Positions 18,532-26,915 of a stretch of DNA of 57,665 nucleotides are shown here, one piece after another. The DNA lies in assembly GCA_025370845.1 (NCBI GenBank), contig JAMXFF010000047.1, forward strand, positions 1 through 57,665, given 5' to 3'. The stretch comes from Laspinema palackyanum D2a (lineage in GTDB: Bacteria; Cyanobacteriota; Cyanobacteriia; Cyanobacteriales; Laspinemataceae). How positions within the stretch are numbered: position 1 is the stretch's first letter; every line of letters begins with the position of its first letter. The position numbers were made by a program, and so were the translations under genes. A model generated the notes under the pieces. That model ran no database searches. It saw nothing but the letters and a program-made list of their open reading frames with translations, and was not told where the DNA came from.

Positions 18532-19485
18532 ATGCATCCATCCCAAACAGCCAATCCGCCCAAAAAGCCCTCTCATCCCTTGACTCGCCGTCACTTCTTA
18601 AAATTAGGCGGGTTATCCAGTATCGGCTTTTTAGCCGCTTTAGCAGGTCCCAATTTCGGGGGAAAAATAGCTAAAGCCCAAGGACCACAAATCCCCCAAC
18701 TTTCTTCGTGGAAATTTACCACGGTTACGGTGAATGAAACCGGAGAAATCATTCAGAAAGTTTGCAAAGAAGCCCCCTATTTTCAGGAACCTTTAGGCAA
18801 GGGTCTGGGTATTGATTTAATTCAGATTCCTGGGGGGACTTTTTTGATGGGTTCCCCCGCCACCGAATTAGAACGATATGACAGTGAAGGTCCTCAACAT
18901 TCGGTCACATTGCCGGACTTCTTTTTAAGTCAATCTCCTATCACTCAGGCACAGTGGCAAGCGGTGATGGGAAACAATCCTTCCACTTGGCAGCAAGACA
19001 ATTTACCCGTGGAAAAGGTCTCCTGGCATGATGCGGTAGAATTTTGTCACCGACTGACGCAAAAAACAGGTCTGAGGTATCGTCTGCCGTCAGAAGCAGA
19101 ATGGGAATATGCCTGTCGCGCTAAAAGCTCTACATCGTTTTATTTTGGTGAAAAAATCACCGCAGAGTTAGGGAATTATGATGAAATTTTGACAGGAATT
19201 CCTCATCACAAAACCACCCCGGTTGGCAGTTTTCCGGCGAATGGGTTTGGATTAGTCGATATGCATGGCAATCTGTGGGAATGGTGTCAGGATTTATGGC
19301 ATAATAGTTATGAGGGTGCGCCGACAGATGGCAGTGCCTGGGAAGTGGGAGGAAATCCAGAATTTCGGATACTGCGTGGCGGGTCCTGGCATGATTTACC
19401 GTGGTATTCTCGGGCGGCGCAACGGTTTGGGAAGGAACCGGATTCTCGGGAGGCGATCGCTGGTTTTCGGATTGCTGTTTCTTGA
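18532..19485 (+). CDS. Tat-exported SUMF1/FGE-fold protein
   Basis: A 317-residue protein with a twin-arginine signal (LTRRHFLKLGG, residues 17-27) followed by a hydrophobic segment (SIGFLAALAG), so it is likely exported to the periplasm or thylakoid lumen. The rest is a formylglycine-generating-enzyme-like domain: IPGGTFLMGSP (about 98), SPITQAQWQAVMGNNPS, PVEKVSWHDAVEFC, RLPSEAEWEYACR, GLVDMHGNLWEWCQD and LRGGSW near the C-terminus. The segment after LRGGSW lacks the cysteine pair that binds copper in true FGE, so I do not call it an oxidase. The substrate is unknown. An FMN reductase gene follows after 56 bases. Confidence 0.9.
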   Translation: MHPSQTANPPKKPSHPLTRRHFLKLGGLSSIGFLAALAGPNFGGKIAKAQGPQIPQLSSWKFTTVTVNETGEIIQKVCKEAPYFQEPLGKGLGIDLIQIPGGTFLMGSPATELERYDSEGPQHSVTLPDFFLSQSPITQAQWQAVMGNNPSTWQQDNLPVEKVSWHDAVEFCHRLTQKTGLRYRLPSEAEWEYACRAKSSTSFYFGEKITAELGNYDEILTGIPHHKTTPVGSFPANGFGLVDMHGNLWEWCQDLWHNSYEGAPTDGSAWEVGGNPEFRILRGGSWHDLPWYSRAAQRFGKEPDSREAIAGFRIAVS

Positions 19486-19541
19486 AGGTTTTTTTGTGGG
19501 GAACCACAGATTTCACGGATTGACACAGAGAGGAAAAGAGG

Positions 19542-20144
19542 ATGAGTAGCGGGAAGAAAGTTGTCGGAATTGTGGGCAGTTATCGCAAGGGTGGAACGAT
19601 TGATACGGTGGTGAGTGAGGTGCTGGCAGAAGCGGAGAATCAGGGTGCAGAAATTTCCAAGATTTATTTGCAGGACCGCCAGATTGAGTTTTGTACAAAT
19701 TGTCGGGTTTGCTTACAGGAACCGGGACCAGAACGGGGGGACTGTGTGCTGAAGGATGAGATGGATGGGATTTTGCAGGAAGTTGATAAAGCGGATTCTT
19801 TGGTAATTGGTGCGCCGGTTAATTTTGGAAATATTAATGCCCTGACTCAACGGTTTTTAGAACGGTGTGTTTGTTATGGATATTGGCCCTGGAATACGCC
19901 CGCGCCACAAATGCGAAAGTCCGAAGCAAGTAAGAAAGCGGTACTGATTTCGGCGAGTGCGATGCCTGGGTTTATGGCGCGTTGGTTGTCCGGTGCAATT
20001 AAAAGTTTGAAGGCATTAGCAAAAATGTTGGGTGCAAAACCGATAGGAATTATTTTTGTGGGAATGGTAACTTCAAAACAAGGCGGATTGTCGGATAAAA
20101 TTAAACGGCAGGCACGGGATTTGGGTCAGAAGTTGGTGGGTTAA
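19542..20144 (+). CDS. NADPH-dependent FMN reductase / iron-sulfur flavoprotein-like
   Basis: A 200-residue flavodoxin-fold protein. It starts KKVVGIVGSYRKGGTIDTVV, the FMN phosphate-binding loop of the NADPH-dependent FMN reductase family, and continues with LVIGAPVNFGNINALTQRFLERC. A compact cysteine motif CTNCRVC (about 51-57) is like that of iron-sulfur flavoproteins, which suggests possible cluster binding. It is downstream of the SUMF1-fold gene on the plus strand and ends 7 bases before the convergent sulP gene. The reaction and partner are unknown. Confidence 0.85.
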   Translation: MSSGKKVVGIVGSYRKGGTIDTVVSEVLAEAENQGAEISKIYLQDRQIEFCTNCRVCLQEPGPERGDCVLKDEMDGILQEVDKADSLVIGAPVNFGNINALTQRFLERCVCYGYWPWNTPAPQMRKSEASKKAVLISASAMPGFMARWLSGAIKSLKALAKMLGAKPIGIIFVGMVTSKQGGLSDKIKRQARDLGQKLVG

Positions 20145-20151
20145 AGTGGGT

Positions 20152-21876
20152 TTACTGGCATTCTAAGGTTTTCATGGCAATGTCGGTGGTCAGGAAGATG
20201 CGATCGCCACCAATAAATTCGGTAAATCCAATTTTTTTGAGTTTATCCAGTACCGGCCCCTTCACTTCGGCTAAATAAAAGCTTATGCCCAGAACCTTTA
20301 ACTCCTCAATTAAACTTTTTAATGTTTCCAAACCACTGCCATCAATTACATTAACCGCGCTACAAACCAAGACTAAATGCTTGATTTCAGGATAATTAGA
20401 AATGGTACTTTGCACATAACTCTGCAAGTATTTGGCATTTGCAAAATACAGACTCTCATCAATCCGAATGGCTAAAACATGAGGGCAGGTTTTGACTGGA
20501 TATCGCTCTACATTGCGGAAATGTTCCGTATTTTCAATTCGTCCAACTATGGCAATATGAGGTTTACTCGTGCGCCAGAGATGCAGGGCCAAAGAAATGG
20601 CAGCCCCGATGAGAATTCCGGTTTCTACACTGGTGGCGAGGACGGCAATAAAGGCAGCACTCCAGGCGATCGCATCTCCTTTATCATATCCCCACAGTCG
20701 TTTTAATGTCCCAAAATCTAACAAATTGGATACCGCTACTAAAATAATCGCCGCTAAAATGGTTTGGGGTAAAAAATAAAATAACGGCGTTAAAAACATC
20801 ACCGTAATTGCAATGACAACTGCTGTAATTATCGATGCCAATCCCGTATTTGCACCCGCCGCAAAGTTCACCACGGACCGACTCAATCCCCCCGTTACGG
20901 GATATCCTCCGGTAAAGGCAGCACTGGCATTCGCCGCCCCTAAAGCAATTAATTCTTGATTTGCATCCAGTTTTTGGCGTTTCTTACTGCCTAAAAAACT
21001 CCCCACGGCAAATGCTTCCATAAATCCCACAAAGCTAATCGCTACAGCAGCAGGAAATAACTGTTGTAGAGTCGTTGCATCAAAAACAGGCAGGGAAATC
21101 GGCGGCAATCCTTGGGGAATCGTTCCCACCACTTTCACTCCAGCAATTTCATCTAATCTCAATCCCCAAACCAACAGAGAACTAATAATAACCAGCAGCA
21201 ACGGCGCACTTTTAGTAATCGGGACGATCGCCGCTTCCGAGATACGCCATTGTTTCAGATAATCCTTGACTTTTTGGTTAAAAAAGATTAAAATACCCAA
21301 GGCCGTTAACCCGAGCATGAGGGTAACGCCATTGGTATTTCCCACTTCTCCACCTAAATAGGAAACCAGTTGCACAAATGACTCAGTTTGGGGAATTCTC
21401 ACCCCCAATAAATGTTTCACTTGGCTGAACCCAATCAAAATAGCCGCTGCACTAATAAATCCCGAAATCACCGACTGACTCAGGAAATTAACCAAAAACC
21501 CGAGGCGGAATACGCCCATGAGAATTTCAATGATTCCCACTAGGAACGCCAGGGTTAAAGCTAATCCTAAATATTCCGCAGTATTTTCCGCAGCCAAGGT
21601 GCTAACGGCAGCAGCAACCATCAGAGAATCAACAGCAACCGGCGCAACGGAAAGGTTGCTACTCGTTCCTAAACAAGCATAGACAATCAGAGGTAAAATG
21701 CTGGCATATAATCCCACTTCTGGCGGTAATCCCGCCAGCATTGCATAAGCCATTCCTTGGGGAATCAGCAAGCTGGCGACGATAATGCCAGCGGTTATAT
21801 CTCCCACTAAATACTCGCGCCGATAATGCAGTCCCCAATTTAAAATAGGAATATATTGTTTGATTGCGTTCATCAA
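20152..21876 (-). CDS. SulP-family anion permease
   Basis: An inner-membrane anion transporter of 574 residues. About 10-12 hydrophobic segments span residues 25-430, with the SulP signature GIIVASLLIPQGMAYAMLAG near the start. A cytoplasmic STAS domain follows (about 445-565, VCSAVNVIDGSGLETLKSL). Family members carry sulfate, sulfite or bicarbonate (BicA), and sequence alone does not decide between them. The adjoining persulfide dioxygenase on the same strand (about 100 bases upstream) and the nearby rhodanese favour a sulfur oxyanion, for example export or uptake of sulfite or sulfate. Confidence 0.92.
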   Translation of the reverse strand: MMNAIKQYIPILNWGLHYRREYLVGDITAGIIVASLLIPQGMAYAMLAGLPPEVGLYASILPLIVYACLGTSSNLSVAPVAVDSLMVAAAVSTLAAENTAEYLGLALTLAFLVGIIEILMGVFRLGFLVNFLSQSVISGFISAAAILIGFSQVKHLLGVRIPQTESFVQLVSYLGGEVGNTNGVTLMLGLTALGILIFFNQKVKDYLKQWRISEAAIVPITKSAPLLLVIISSLLVWGLRLDEIAGVKVVGTIPQGLPPISLPVFDATTLQQLFPAAVAISFVGFMEAFAVGSFLGSKKRQKLDANQELIALGAANASAAFTGGYPVTGGLSRSVVNFAAGANTGLASIITAVVIAITVMFLTPLFYFLPQTILAAIILVAVSNLLDFGTLKRLWGYDKGDAIAWSAAFIAVLATSVETGILIGAAISLALHLWRTSKPHIAIVGRIENTEHFRNVERYPVKTCPHVLAIRIDESLYFANAKYLQSYVQSTISNYPEIKHLVLVCSAVNVIDGSGLETLKSLIEELKVLGISFYLAEVKGPVLDKLKKIGFTEFIGGDRIFLTTDIAMKTLECQ

Positions 21877-21976
21877 AAGACTCGGTTAAAAAGTAGGGTG
21901 ATTTCCCTGATTAATTTTAGGGTAACCGGATTCAAAGTCCCTCTGCCAAAAGGGGAGAGGGATTTAGAGTGAGGGT

Positions 21977-22672
21977 CTAGGCAACGGCAGGTTTACCACA
22001 ACCTTCATTGGCAGGAACGGCTTCGGCAATTTTTTTGGGGTCGGGTAAGTTCAGATTGTTCATTTGTTCAATGAAGTTATCGCGGTCTTTGCCGACAAAC
22101 CGAGGGTTATGGGTTTTTTCTTCACCAATAGTGGAGACGGTTCTGCCTTTGTAGTCGTGACCAGGATAGACTAAGGTTTCGTCGGGTAAGGTGAAGATTT
22201 TTTGGGTAATACAATCATAAAGTAATCCGGGGTCACCGCTTTGAAAATCCGTGCGTCCGCATCCGCGAATCAGCAGGGAGTCTCCGGTTAAAATGCGATC
22301 GCCATTGACAAGATAGGCATTATGACTATCCGTATGTCCCCAGGTGGCGATCGCCTTAATTTCGATGTCTCCCACCTGCAAAATTTCCCCATCTTTGATA
22401 AAGCGATCGGCACAGGCAGCCTTGGCATTCTCGGGAACGACTCCCTGACAGTTCGTGCGCGATCGCATCTCTCCAGTCCCGGTGATATGATCCGCATGAA
22501 TATGGGTTTCCAGGCAATAGCGCAAGGTTAATCCCAACTCTTGCAGCAGTTGCAAATCGCGATCGACTTGCTCAATCACCGGATCGACTAAGACCGCTTC
22601 TTTGGTGGTTTCGTCCGCAATTAAATAGGTGTAGGTGCTGGTTTCCTTGTCATACAGTTGGCGGAATAGCAT
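21977..22672 (-). CDS. Persulfide dioxygenase (ETHE1-like metallo-beta-lactamase fold)
   Basis: Predicted non-heme iron enzyme that oxidises glutathione persulfide to sulfite. The 231 residues show the metal motif THIHADHITG (about 56-65), TWGHTDSH (about 110-117) and YPGHDYKG (about 169). The C-terminus (IEQMNNLNLPDPKKIAEAVPANEGCG) closely follows the ETHE1 family. It is upstream of sulP on the minus strand and divergent from a rhodanese gene across a 376-base regulatory gap. Together they read as a sulfide/persulfide detoxification unit. A glyoxalase II role is less likely because of the ETHE1-type tail. Confidence 0.92.
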   Translation of the reverse strand: MLFRQLYDKETSTYTYLIADETTKEAVLVDPVIEQVDRDLQLLQELGLTLRYCLETHIHADHITGTGEMRSRTNCQGVVPENAKAACADRFIKDGEILQVGDIEIKAIATWGHTDSHNAYLVNGDRILTGDSLLIRGCGRTDFQSGDPGLLYDCITQKIFTLPDETLVYPGHDYKGRTVSTIGEEKTHNPRFVGKDRDNFIEQMNNLNLPDPKKIAEAVPANEGCGKPAVA

Positions 22673-22812
22673 GGGTCGTTTCTCCTGAACTCTGAGGGAT
22701 TTTCACGGGGTCCGGTGGACTCGATCTGAGTCGAGGAGTCCTCAAAACCAGGCGATCGTCTTTTCTCCTGGAGTGCGATGGGTCCCCTCTACTCTGAGCC
22801 TATCGAGACAAC

Positions 22813-22866
22813 TTGACATTCATGGATGTACTACTATATAGTAATAAAATAACCTGAAATTGACAA
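22813..22866. promoter_or_regulatory. Overlapping divergent promoters on a palindrome
   Basis: On the plus strand TTGACA (22813-22818) and TATAGT (22837-22842) are 18 bases apart. On the minus strand TTGTCA (22861-22866) and TACTAT (22838-22843) are 17 bases apart. Both -10 boxes fall on the perfect 12-base palindrome TACTATATAGTA (22832-22843). A repressor bound there would shut both the persulfide dioxygenase/sulP unit and the rhodanese. The promoter calls are by eye. Confidence 0.6.
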
Positions 22867-23048
22867 CTCAGGTAAAATACGGGAAGTCTGGAGGGACTTA
22901 AGTAAATCTACTCAAACAGCCACTCTGACCCCGTAGAATCCTCATCTCAAAATAGATTAATTTCACTAAACGTTCTAAATCTTTCCACAGTTTATGACAA
23001 CCCGGTGTTGTTTGTCCTAAATTAAATTAACCCACTAAGAGGCTAACT

Positions 23049-23591
23049 ATGACCGCCAATCAAACGAATCAACTGCTCGATATTGACCCTCTCACCCTAA
23101 AAAATGGGCTAGAGGAGCAAAAAATCACCCTGATTGATGTGCGAGAACCCGGGGAATTTGCCGGGGAGCATATCAAAGGGGCTATCCTATTACCCCTGTC
23201 TCAATTTGACCCAAACTCGCCTAAATTGCAGGGGGAAAAAGATATCGTTCTCTACTGCCAAAGTGGCAACCGTTCCCGACAAGCGGCGCAAACACTCTTA
23301 GCGGCAGGAGCTCCCGAGGTGATGCAGCTCAAAGGGGGAATCAACGGATGGAAACAAGCGGGATATCCGGTAAAAGTGAATAAAAATGCCCCCATTTCTA
23401 TTTTCCGTCAGGTGCAAATTGTAGCCGGGACCCTGGTGTTTACTGGCACAGTCCTGGGTCATTTTGTGAACCCGGCATTTTTAATTCTCAGCGGATTTGT
23501 GGGGGCAGGTTTAGTCTTTGCTGGCATTAGTAATACTTGTGCAATGGGAATGTTGTTGGCTAAACTTCCTTACAATCAAGTGAAAAACTAA
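23049..23591 (+). CDS. Membrane-anchored rhodanese (sulfurtransferase)
   Basis: A 180-residue protein with an N-terminal rhodanese domain (about 8-112) and a C-terminal pair of hydrophobic helices (about 118-168, DUF2892-like). The active-site loop is CQSGNRSR, with catalytic Cys70; DVREPGEFAGEHIKGA is the family signature. Such fusions (YgaP type) move persulfide sulfur at the membrane. It is transcribed away from the persulfide dioxygenase across a shared promoter region, and a terminator follows the stop. Identity is strong; the sulfur donor is unknown. Confidence 0.94.
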   Translation: MTANQTNQLLDIDPLTLKNGLEEQKITLIDVREPGEFAGEHIKGAILLPLSQFDPNSPKLQGEKDIVLYCQSGNRSRQAAQTLLAAGAPEVMQLKGGINGWKQAGYPVKVNKNAPISIFRQVQIVAGTLVFTGTVLGHFVNPAFLILSGFVGAGLVFAGISNTCAMGMLLAKLPYNQVKN

Positions 23592-23622
23592 CCTCAACTG
23601 AGTCGGTTACTCGGAAAGGAAA

Positions 23623-23670
23623 GGGTCTGGTTTCTTGTTGGGCAAGAAGACACCAGACCCGCTTTGTTTG
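23623..23670 (+). terminator. Terminator behind the rhodanese gene
   Basis: GGGTCTGGT (23623-23631) pairs with ACCAGACCC (23652-23660), and TTCTTG with CAAGAA inside, followed by GCTTTGTTTG. It starts 31 bases after the rhodanese stop. The remaining gap to 23945 shows no other feature apart from a HIP1-like GCGATCGC. Confidence 0.8.
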
Positions 23671-23945
23671 GGGATGAGGATTCGGTTAAAAACCTGACCG
23701 GCTTGTTCAGCATTGATTATTCATGGCTTTATTCAGTCGGCAACAAAAACAGCACTCTCAAGGGTAGAAACTATAGCGTGGACTAGCCAGGATAAAAGAA
23801 ACAAAATAGATTTTTCAGTAAAATTCGCTACCTTATTCCGGAAGCGATCGCCAAGGGGGCCCGGGGTGTAGGGTGGCACAGGGGTTATGATAAACTGTTC
23901 TCAGAAAATCGCTGCTGTCCACCCATCTTTATCCCTAACAACCCC

Positions 23946-24656
23946 ATGAACAGTGAAGACATTCAAAAACGTTATCTTGAAGGCGATCGCAGCTTTCGGA
24001 AAGCGAATCTCCGGGAAGCGGATTTAATTGACGGTCATTTCCACGGCATCAACTTGAATGAGGCGGATTTACGACAAGCGCGACTCGGCAAAACTGACTT
24101 CAGTCGCGCCAGTTTTCGCGAGGCAGATTTGAGTGAAGCAATTCTCTGGGGAACTGAATTAACTGAGGCAGATTTGTATCGCGCTAATCTCAGGGAAGCC
24201 GATTTAAGTGGTGCCAAGCTAACTTATGCCAATTTAGAGTTAGCCAACTTGAGTAAAGCGAGTTTATGTGGTGCGAATTTAGTCGGAAGTCGGTTATCTC
24301 GGGCGAACTTGTTTGCAGCGGATCTCCGTCCTACTTCTGACCAAGTAACGGATTTGGGTCGGGCTATTTTAATCGATGCCGATTTATGCTATGCCAATCT
24401 CAGTGGCGCGTTGTTGTATCAAACTGATTTAAAAGGTGCCAAACTCTGCCGTGCTCATCTGAATCGGACGTTTCAACAGGATGCAGCGGATCTGAGTGAA
24501 GCGATTTTACGCAAGGTTGACCTGAGTTTTGCCGACTTGACGGGGGTCAATTTACGCGGGGCTGATTTACGCGGGGCTGATTTGACGGGCGCGATTCTGA
24601 TTGATGCTAATTTAGAAGATGCGATCATGCCTGATGGCACCCGTTATCAAAAATAA
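23946..24656 (+). CDS. Pentapeptide-repeat protein
   Basis: A 236-residue protein made almost entirely of A(D/N)Lxx pentapeptide repeats, for example ANLREADLI, ADLSEAILWG, ANLSKASLCG and ADLRGADLTG. These fold into a right-handed quadrilateral beta-helix. One short break occurs near residues 125-135 (RPTSDQVTDLG). There is no signal peptide or membrane segment, so it is likely cytoplasmic. Such proteins are common in cyanobacteria and mostly have no known role. It is a single gene between the rhodanese terminator and hemJ. Confidence 0.95.
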   Translation: MNSEDIQKRYLEGDRSFRKANLREADLIDGHFHGINLNEADLRQARLGKTDFSRASFREADLSEAILWGTELTEADLYRANLREADLSGAKLTYANLELANLSKASLCGANLVGSRLSRANLFAADLRPTSDQVTDLGRAILIDADLCYANLSGALLYQTDLKGAKLCRAHLNRTFQQDAADLSEAILRKVDLSFADLTGVNLRGADLRGADLTGAILIDANLEDAIMPDGTRYQK

Positions 24657-24815
24657 ATCGGATTTGGGATAAGTTTTGATGCCGTGAATCGGTATGATAT
24701 GAAAGTGATTTTTTGCCCTAGGCCAGTCCCCTGTTTCGGGGGCGTCTGGACCCAATCCTAGCGTTCCCACCCCCAATCAATTCCCAGTTTGTCTTCCAAG
24801 GAGTAATCAAAGTTT

Positions 24816-25379
24816 ATGGCGTATCTCTGGTTTAAGTCTTTCCATATTATTGGCTTTGTCGCTTGGTTTGCCGGATTGTTTTATTTACCCCGGTTGTTTG
24901 TCTATCATATTGAAGCCAGTGAGCGCCCGGAAGCCGTTAGGTCTGCGCTCAAAACCGAGTATAACCGCATGGAAAAACGGCTTTACAAACTAATTATGAG
25001 GCCAGCGATGATTTTTACCATTATTATGGCCGCTGGCATTATCTATCAGGAACCCGGGGTTTTTAAAGAAACTTGGCTTCATGTCAAACTGTTGTTGGTC
25101 TTGGCCTTAGTCGGCTTCCATCATTACTGTGGCCGGGTGATTCGTCAGTTGGAAGAGGGAACCTGTACCATTAGTGGTATCCAAATGCGACGGCTGAATG
25201 AAGTTCCCACTATTATCCTCGCTTTAGTCGTGTTTTTAGCGATTTTCAAAAACAATTTTCCAACGGATATTGTCACCTGGGGGACCATTGCCGCAATTGT
25301 TGCTTTTGCGGTGATTATTCAACTCTATGCGCGCAAACGGCGCTTGCAAGAACAAGCCGAATTGGAAGCATCCAGTTAG
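24816..25379 (+). CDS. hemJ: Protoporphyrinogen IX oxidase HemJ
   Basis: Membrane enzyme that oxidises protoporphyrinogen IX to protoporphyrin IX, the form used by most cyanobacteria. The 187 residues contain about four hydrophobic helices. The family start WFKSFHIIGFVAWFAGLFYL includes the conserved His10, and VKLLLVLALVGFHHY and RLNEVPTIILALVVF are also typical. Placing hemJ beside acsF, heme oxygenase and hemN fits a tetrapyrrole locus. It is convergent with acsF, and the two share an inverted-repeat terminator region. Confidence 0.93.
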   Translation: MAYLWFKSFHIIGFVAWFAGLFYLPRLFVYHIEASERPEAVRSALKTEYNRMEKRLYKLIMRPAMIFTIIMAAGIIYQEPGVFKETWLHVKLLLVLALVGFHHYCGRVIRQLEEGTCTISGIQMRRLNEVPTIILALVVFLAIFKNNFPTDIVTWGTIAAIVAFAVIIQLYARKRRLQEQAELEASS

Positions 25380-25419
25380 GGAACTCCAAACAATAAACTC
25401 TTCAAAATCTTTTAGAAGA

Positions 25420-25571
25420 GATCCCCCCAACCCCCCTTTTTAAGGGGGGCTTTTCCAATTCTACCAAACTTCTTTCGAGTCACATTAAGGGCGATCGCCT
25501 CACCCCCTCAGTAGACTTCTTGCCAACTTCTAAAAAGCCGATTGGCGTTCTTAAGGGGGGTTGGGGGGATC
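25420..25571. terminator. Inverted repeat between convergent hemJ and acsF
   Basis: GATCCCCCCAACCCCCCTT (25420-25438) and its exact reverse complement (25553-25571) flank about 115 bases. The left arm also has its own short hairpin, CCCCCCTTTTTAAGGGGGG (25431-25449), followed by CTTTTCC. The position between two convergent stops suggests a bidirectional terminator. The arm sequence has the look of a dispersed repeat. Confidence 0.75.
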
Positions 25572-25599
25572 AATCCGGATTTTTGCAAAAGGTCTACTG

Positions 25600-26673
25600 T
25601 TATCGCACCGTTCCCCGCAGGGCCTCAGCATCAATGCCTTTAAGCAAATAAATCCGCAGCAAATGGCCCCCAATCGACAGTTGAAACGGTAATTTTTTCA
25701 ACGTCTTGACCCACTTCGGTTGAGAACTGGCATCAATTTCCGACAGATTCTCATTCAATTCACAGCAGCGCTGTAATCGAGGGAAAAACTCCGGATGTTC
25801 GGTATTCAGACCCGATGGAAAAGCTCGTATTGCAGTTTCGTTGGTTTTGCGAATCACTTCCTGATCAAACTCCGTGGGCTCAATTCCCAAAGCATGATAA
25901 AATCCCGTCCGTTCATGCACTGTTAAGGTATGGGTGGCGAACACTGTCAGCAGGAAAAAGCGACTCCACAAGCGCGAGGTCCAGGTTTGCCAGAGTTTCG
26001 GTTGCGATCGCAGCAAAGCCTTAAAAATATCCCCATGCCGGTTCTCATCCTGACACCAGCTTTCAAAATAGTTGAACAACGGATAAAACTGATGCTCTGG
26101 ATGCTGTTCCAGATGCCGATAAATAATAATATACCGCCAATAGCCAATCTTCTCCGACAGATAAACCGTGTACAACACCCACTCAATCGGGAAAAACGTA
26201 TAAACCCGATGTTTGGTCAGATAGCTCAAATCCATCGTACAGCCAAAATCTGCCATCGCCTTATTTAAAAATCCGGCATGGCGCGCTTCATCTCTTGCCA
26301 TCAAACTAAACATTTCCGCCAGCAGAGGACTGCGCTGTTTCAGATTGCGCGAAAGTTCCTTAAATAGCAGAAACCCGGAAAATTCCGACACACAGGACCG
26401 TTCCAAATAATCAATAAAGGCTTGGCGCGCTTCTCCGGTAATATGGTCCCAGGATTGGGCGAACTCCTCATTTCGCACGAAGTGATGGCGGTTGTAGTCT
26501 GCCCGCATTTCCTCTAGCATCGCCCGCAACTCCGTATCTTGGGCGGATAAGTCCAGGTTCGCCGTTTTTTCAAAGTCGGTTGTATAAAACCGGGGGGTCA
26601 GGATATTTTCCTTCAGGGCCTTGGTTTTGGTGACGGACATCTGGGCAGTGGCTGGGGAGGGGGTCGAAATCAT
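25600..26673 (-). CDS. acsF: Mg-protoporphyrin IX monomethyl ester oxidative cyclase
   Basis: Diiron enzyme that closes ring E of chlorophyll using O2. The 357 residues show the diiron motifs DEARHAGF and DENRHGD about 85 residues apart, and the family start LTPRFYTTDF. The ATG at 26673 has GAGGAG 8 bases upstream and is preferred over a Met at 26640. Many cyanobacteria have two copies, a general one and a low-oxygen one (ChlAII in Synechocystis, with ho2 and hemN). Here acsF is divergent from ho and hemN, so I infer the low-oxygen isoform; the sequence alone does not prove it. Confidence 0.95.
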   Translation of the reverse strand: MISTPSPATAQMSVTKTKALKENILTPRFYTTDFEKTANLDLSAQDTELRAMLEEMRADYNRHHFVRNEEFAQSWDHITGEARQAFIDYLERSCVSEFSGFLLFKELSRNLKQRSPLLAEMFSLMARDEARHAGFLNKAMADFGCTMDLSYLTKHRVYTFFPIEWVLYTVYLSEKIGYWRYIIIYRHLEQHPEHQFYPLFNYFESWCQDENRHGDIFKALLRSQPKLWQTWTSRLWSRFFLLTVFATHTLTVHERTGFYHALGIEPTEFDQEVIRKTNETAIRAFPSGLNTEHPEFFPRLQRCCELNENLSEIDASSQPKWVKTLKKLPFQLSIGGHLLRIYLLKGIDAEALRGTVR

Positions 26674-26689
26674 GGCTGGCTCCTCTGCA

Positions 26690-26828
26690 ATAACTTAATA
26701 GCTTTCAAGTTATAATACTTTTTCAAATTTGAAAAGACCCTTACCCCAAAAACTTAACAAGCCTTAACGTTTGCTGACTGTTAAGTTATGTAACAACCTA
26801 TTGCTTTATCGCTGTATGGCTATATACT
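26690..26828. promoter_or_regulatory. Divergent acsF / ho-hemN control region with palindromes
   Basis: The 242-base gap holds a perfect 16-base palindrome, TTTTCAAATTTGAAAA (26720-26735). It lies just upstream of a minus-strand -10 (TATAAC at 26714-26709) for acsF, where the -35 would be. Two further inverted repeats are present: ATAACTT (26690-26696) with AAGTTAT (26707-26713), and AACTTAAC (26751-26758) with GTTAAGTT (26780-26787). On the plus strand TTGCTT (26801-26806) and TATACT (26823-26828), 16 bases apart, could drive ho and hemN. In other cyanobacteria the oxygen-sensing MarR-type regulator ChlR activates the equivalent operon; binding here is inferred. Confidence 0.65.
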
Positions 26829-26915
26829 GGCTGAAGTCGGTCGCGTTGTCCCTTGCTGGAGATGGCCCCAACCGGCATTACCCAGATAAATCTGAAAGGA
26901 AAAAGGTCATTTAAC

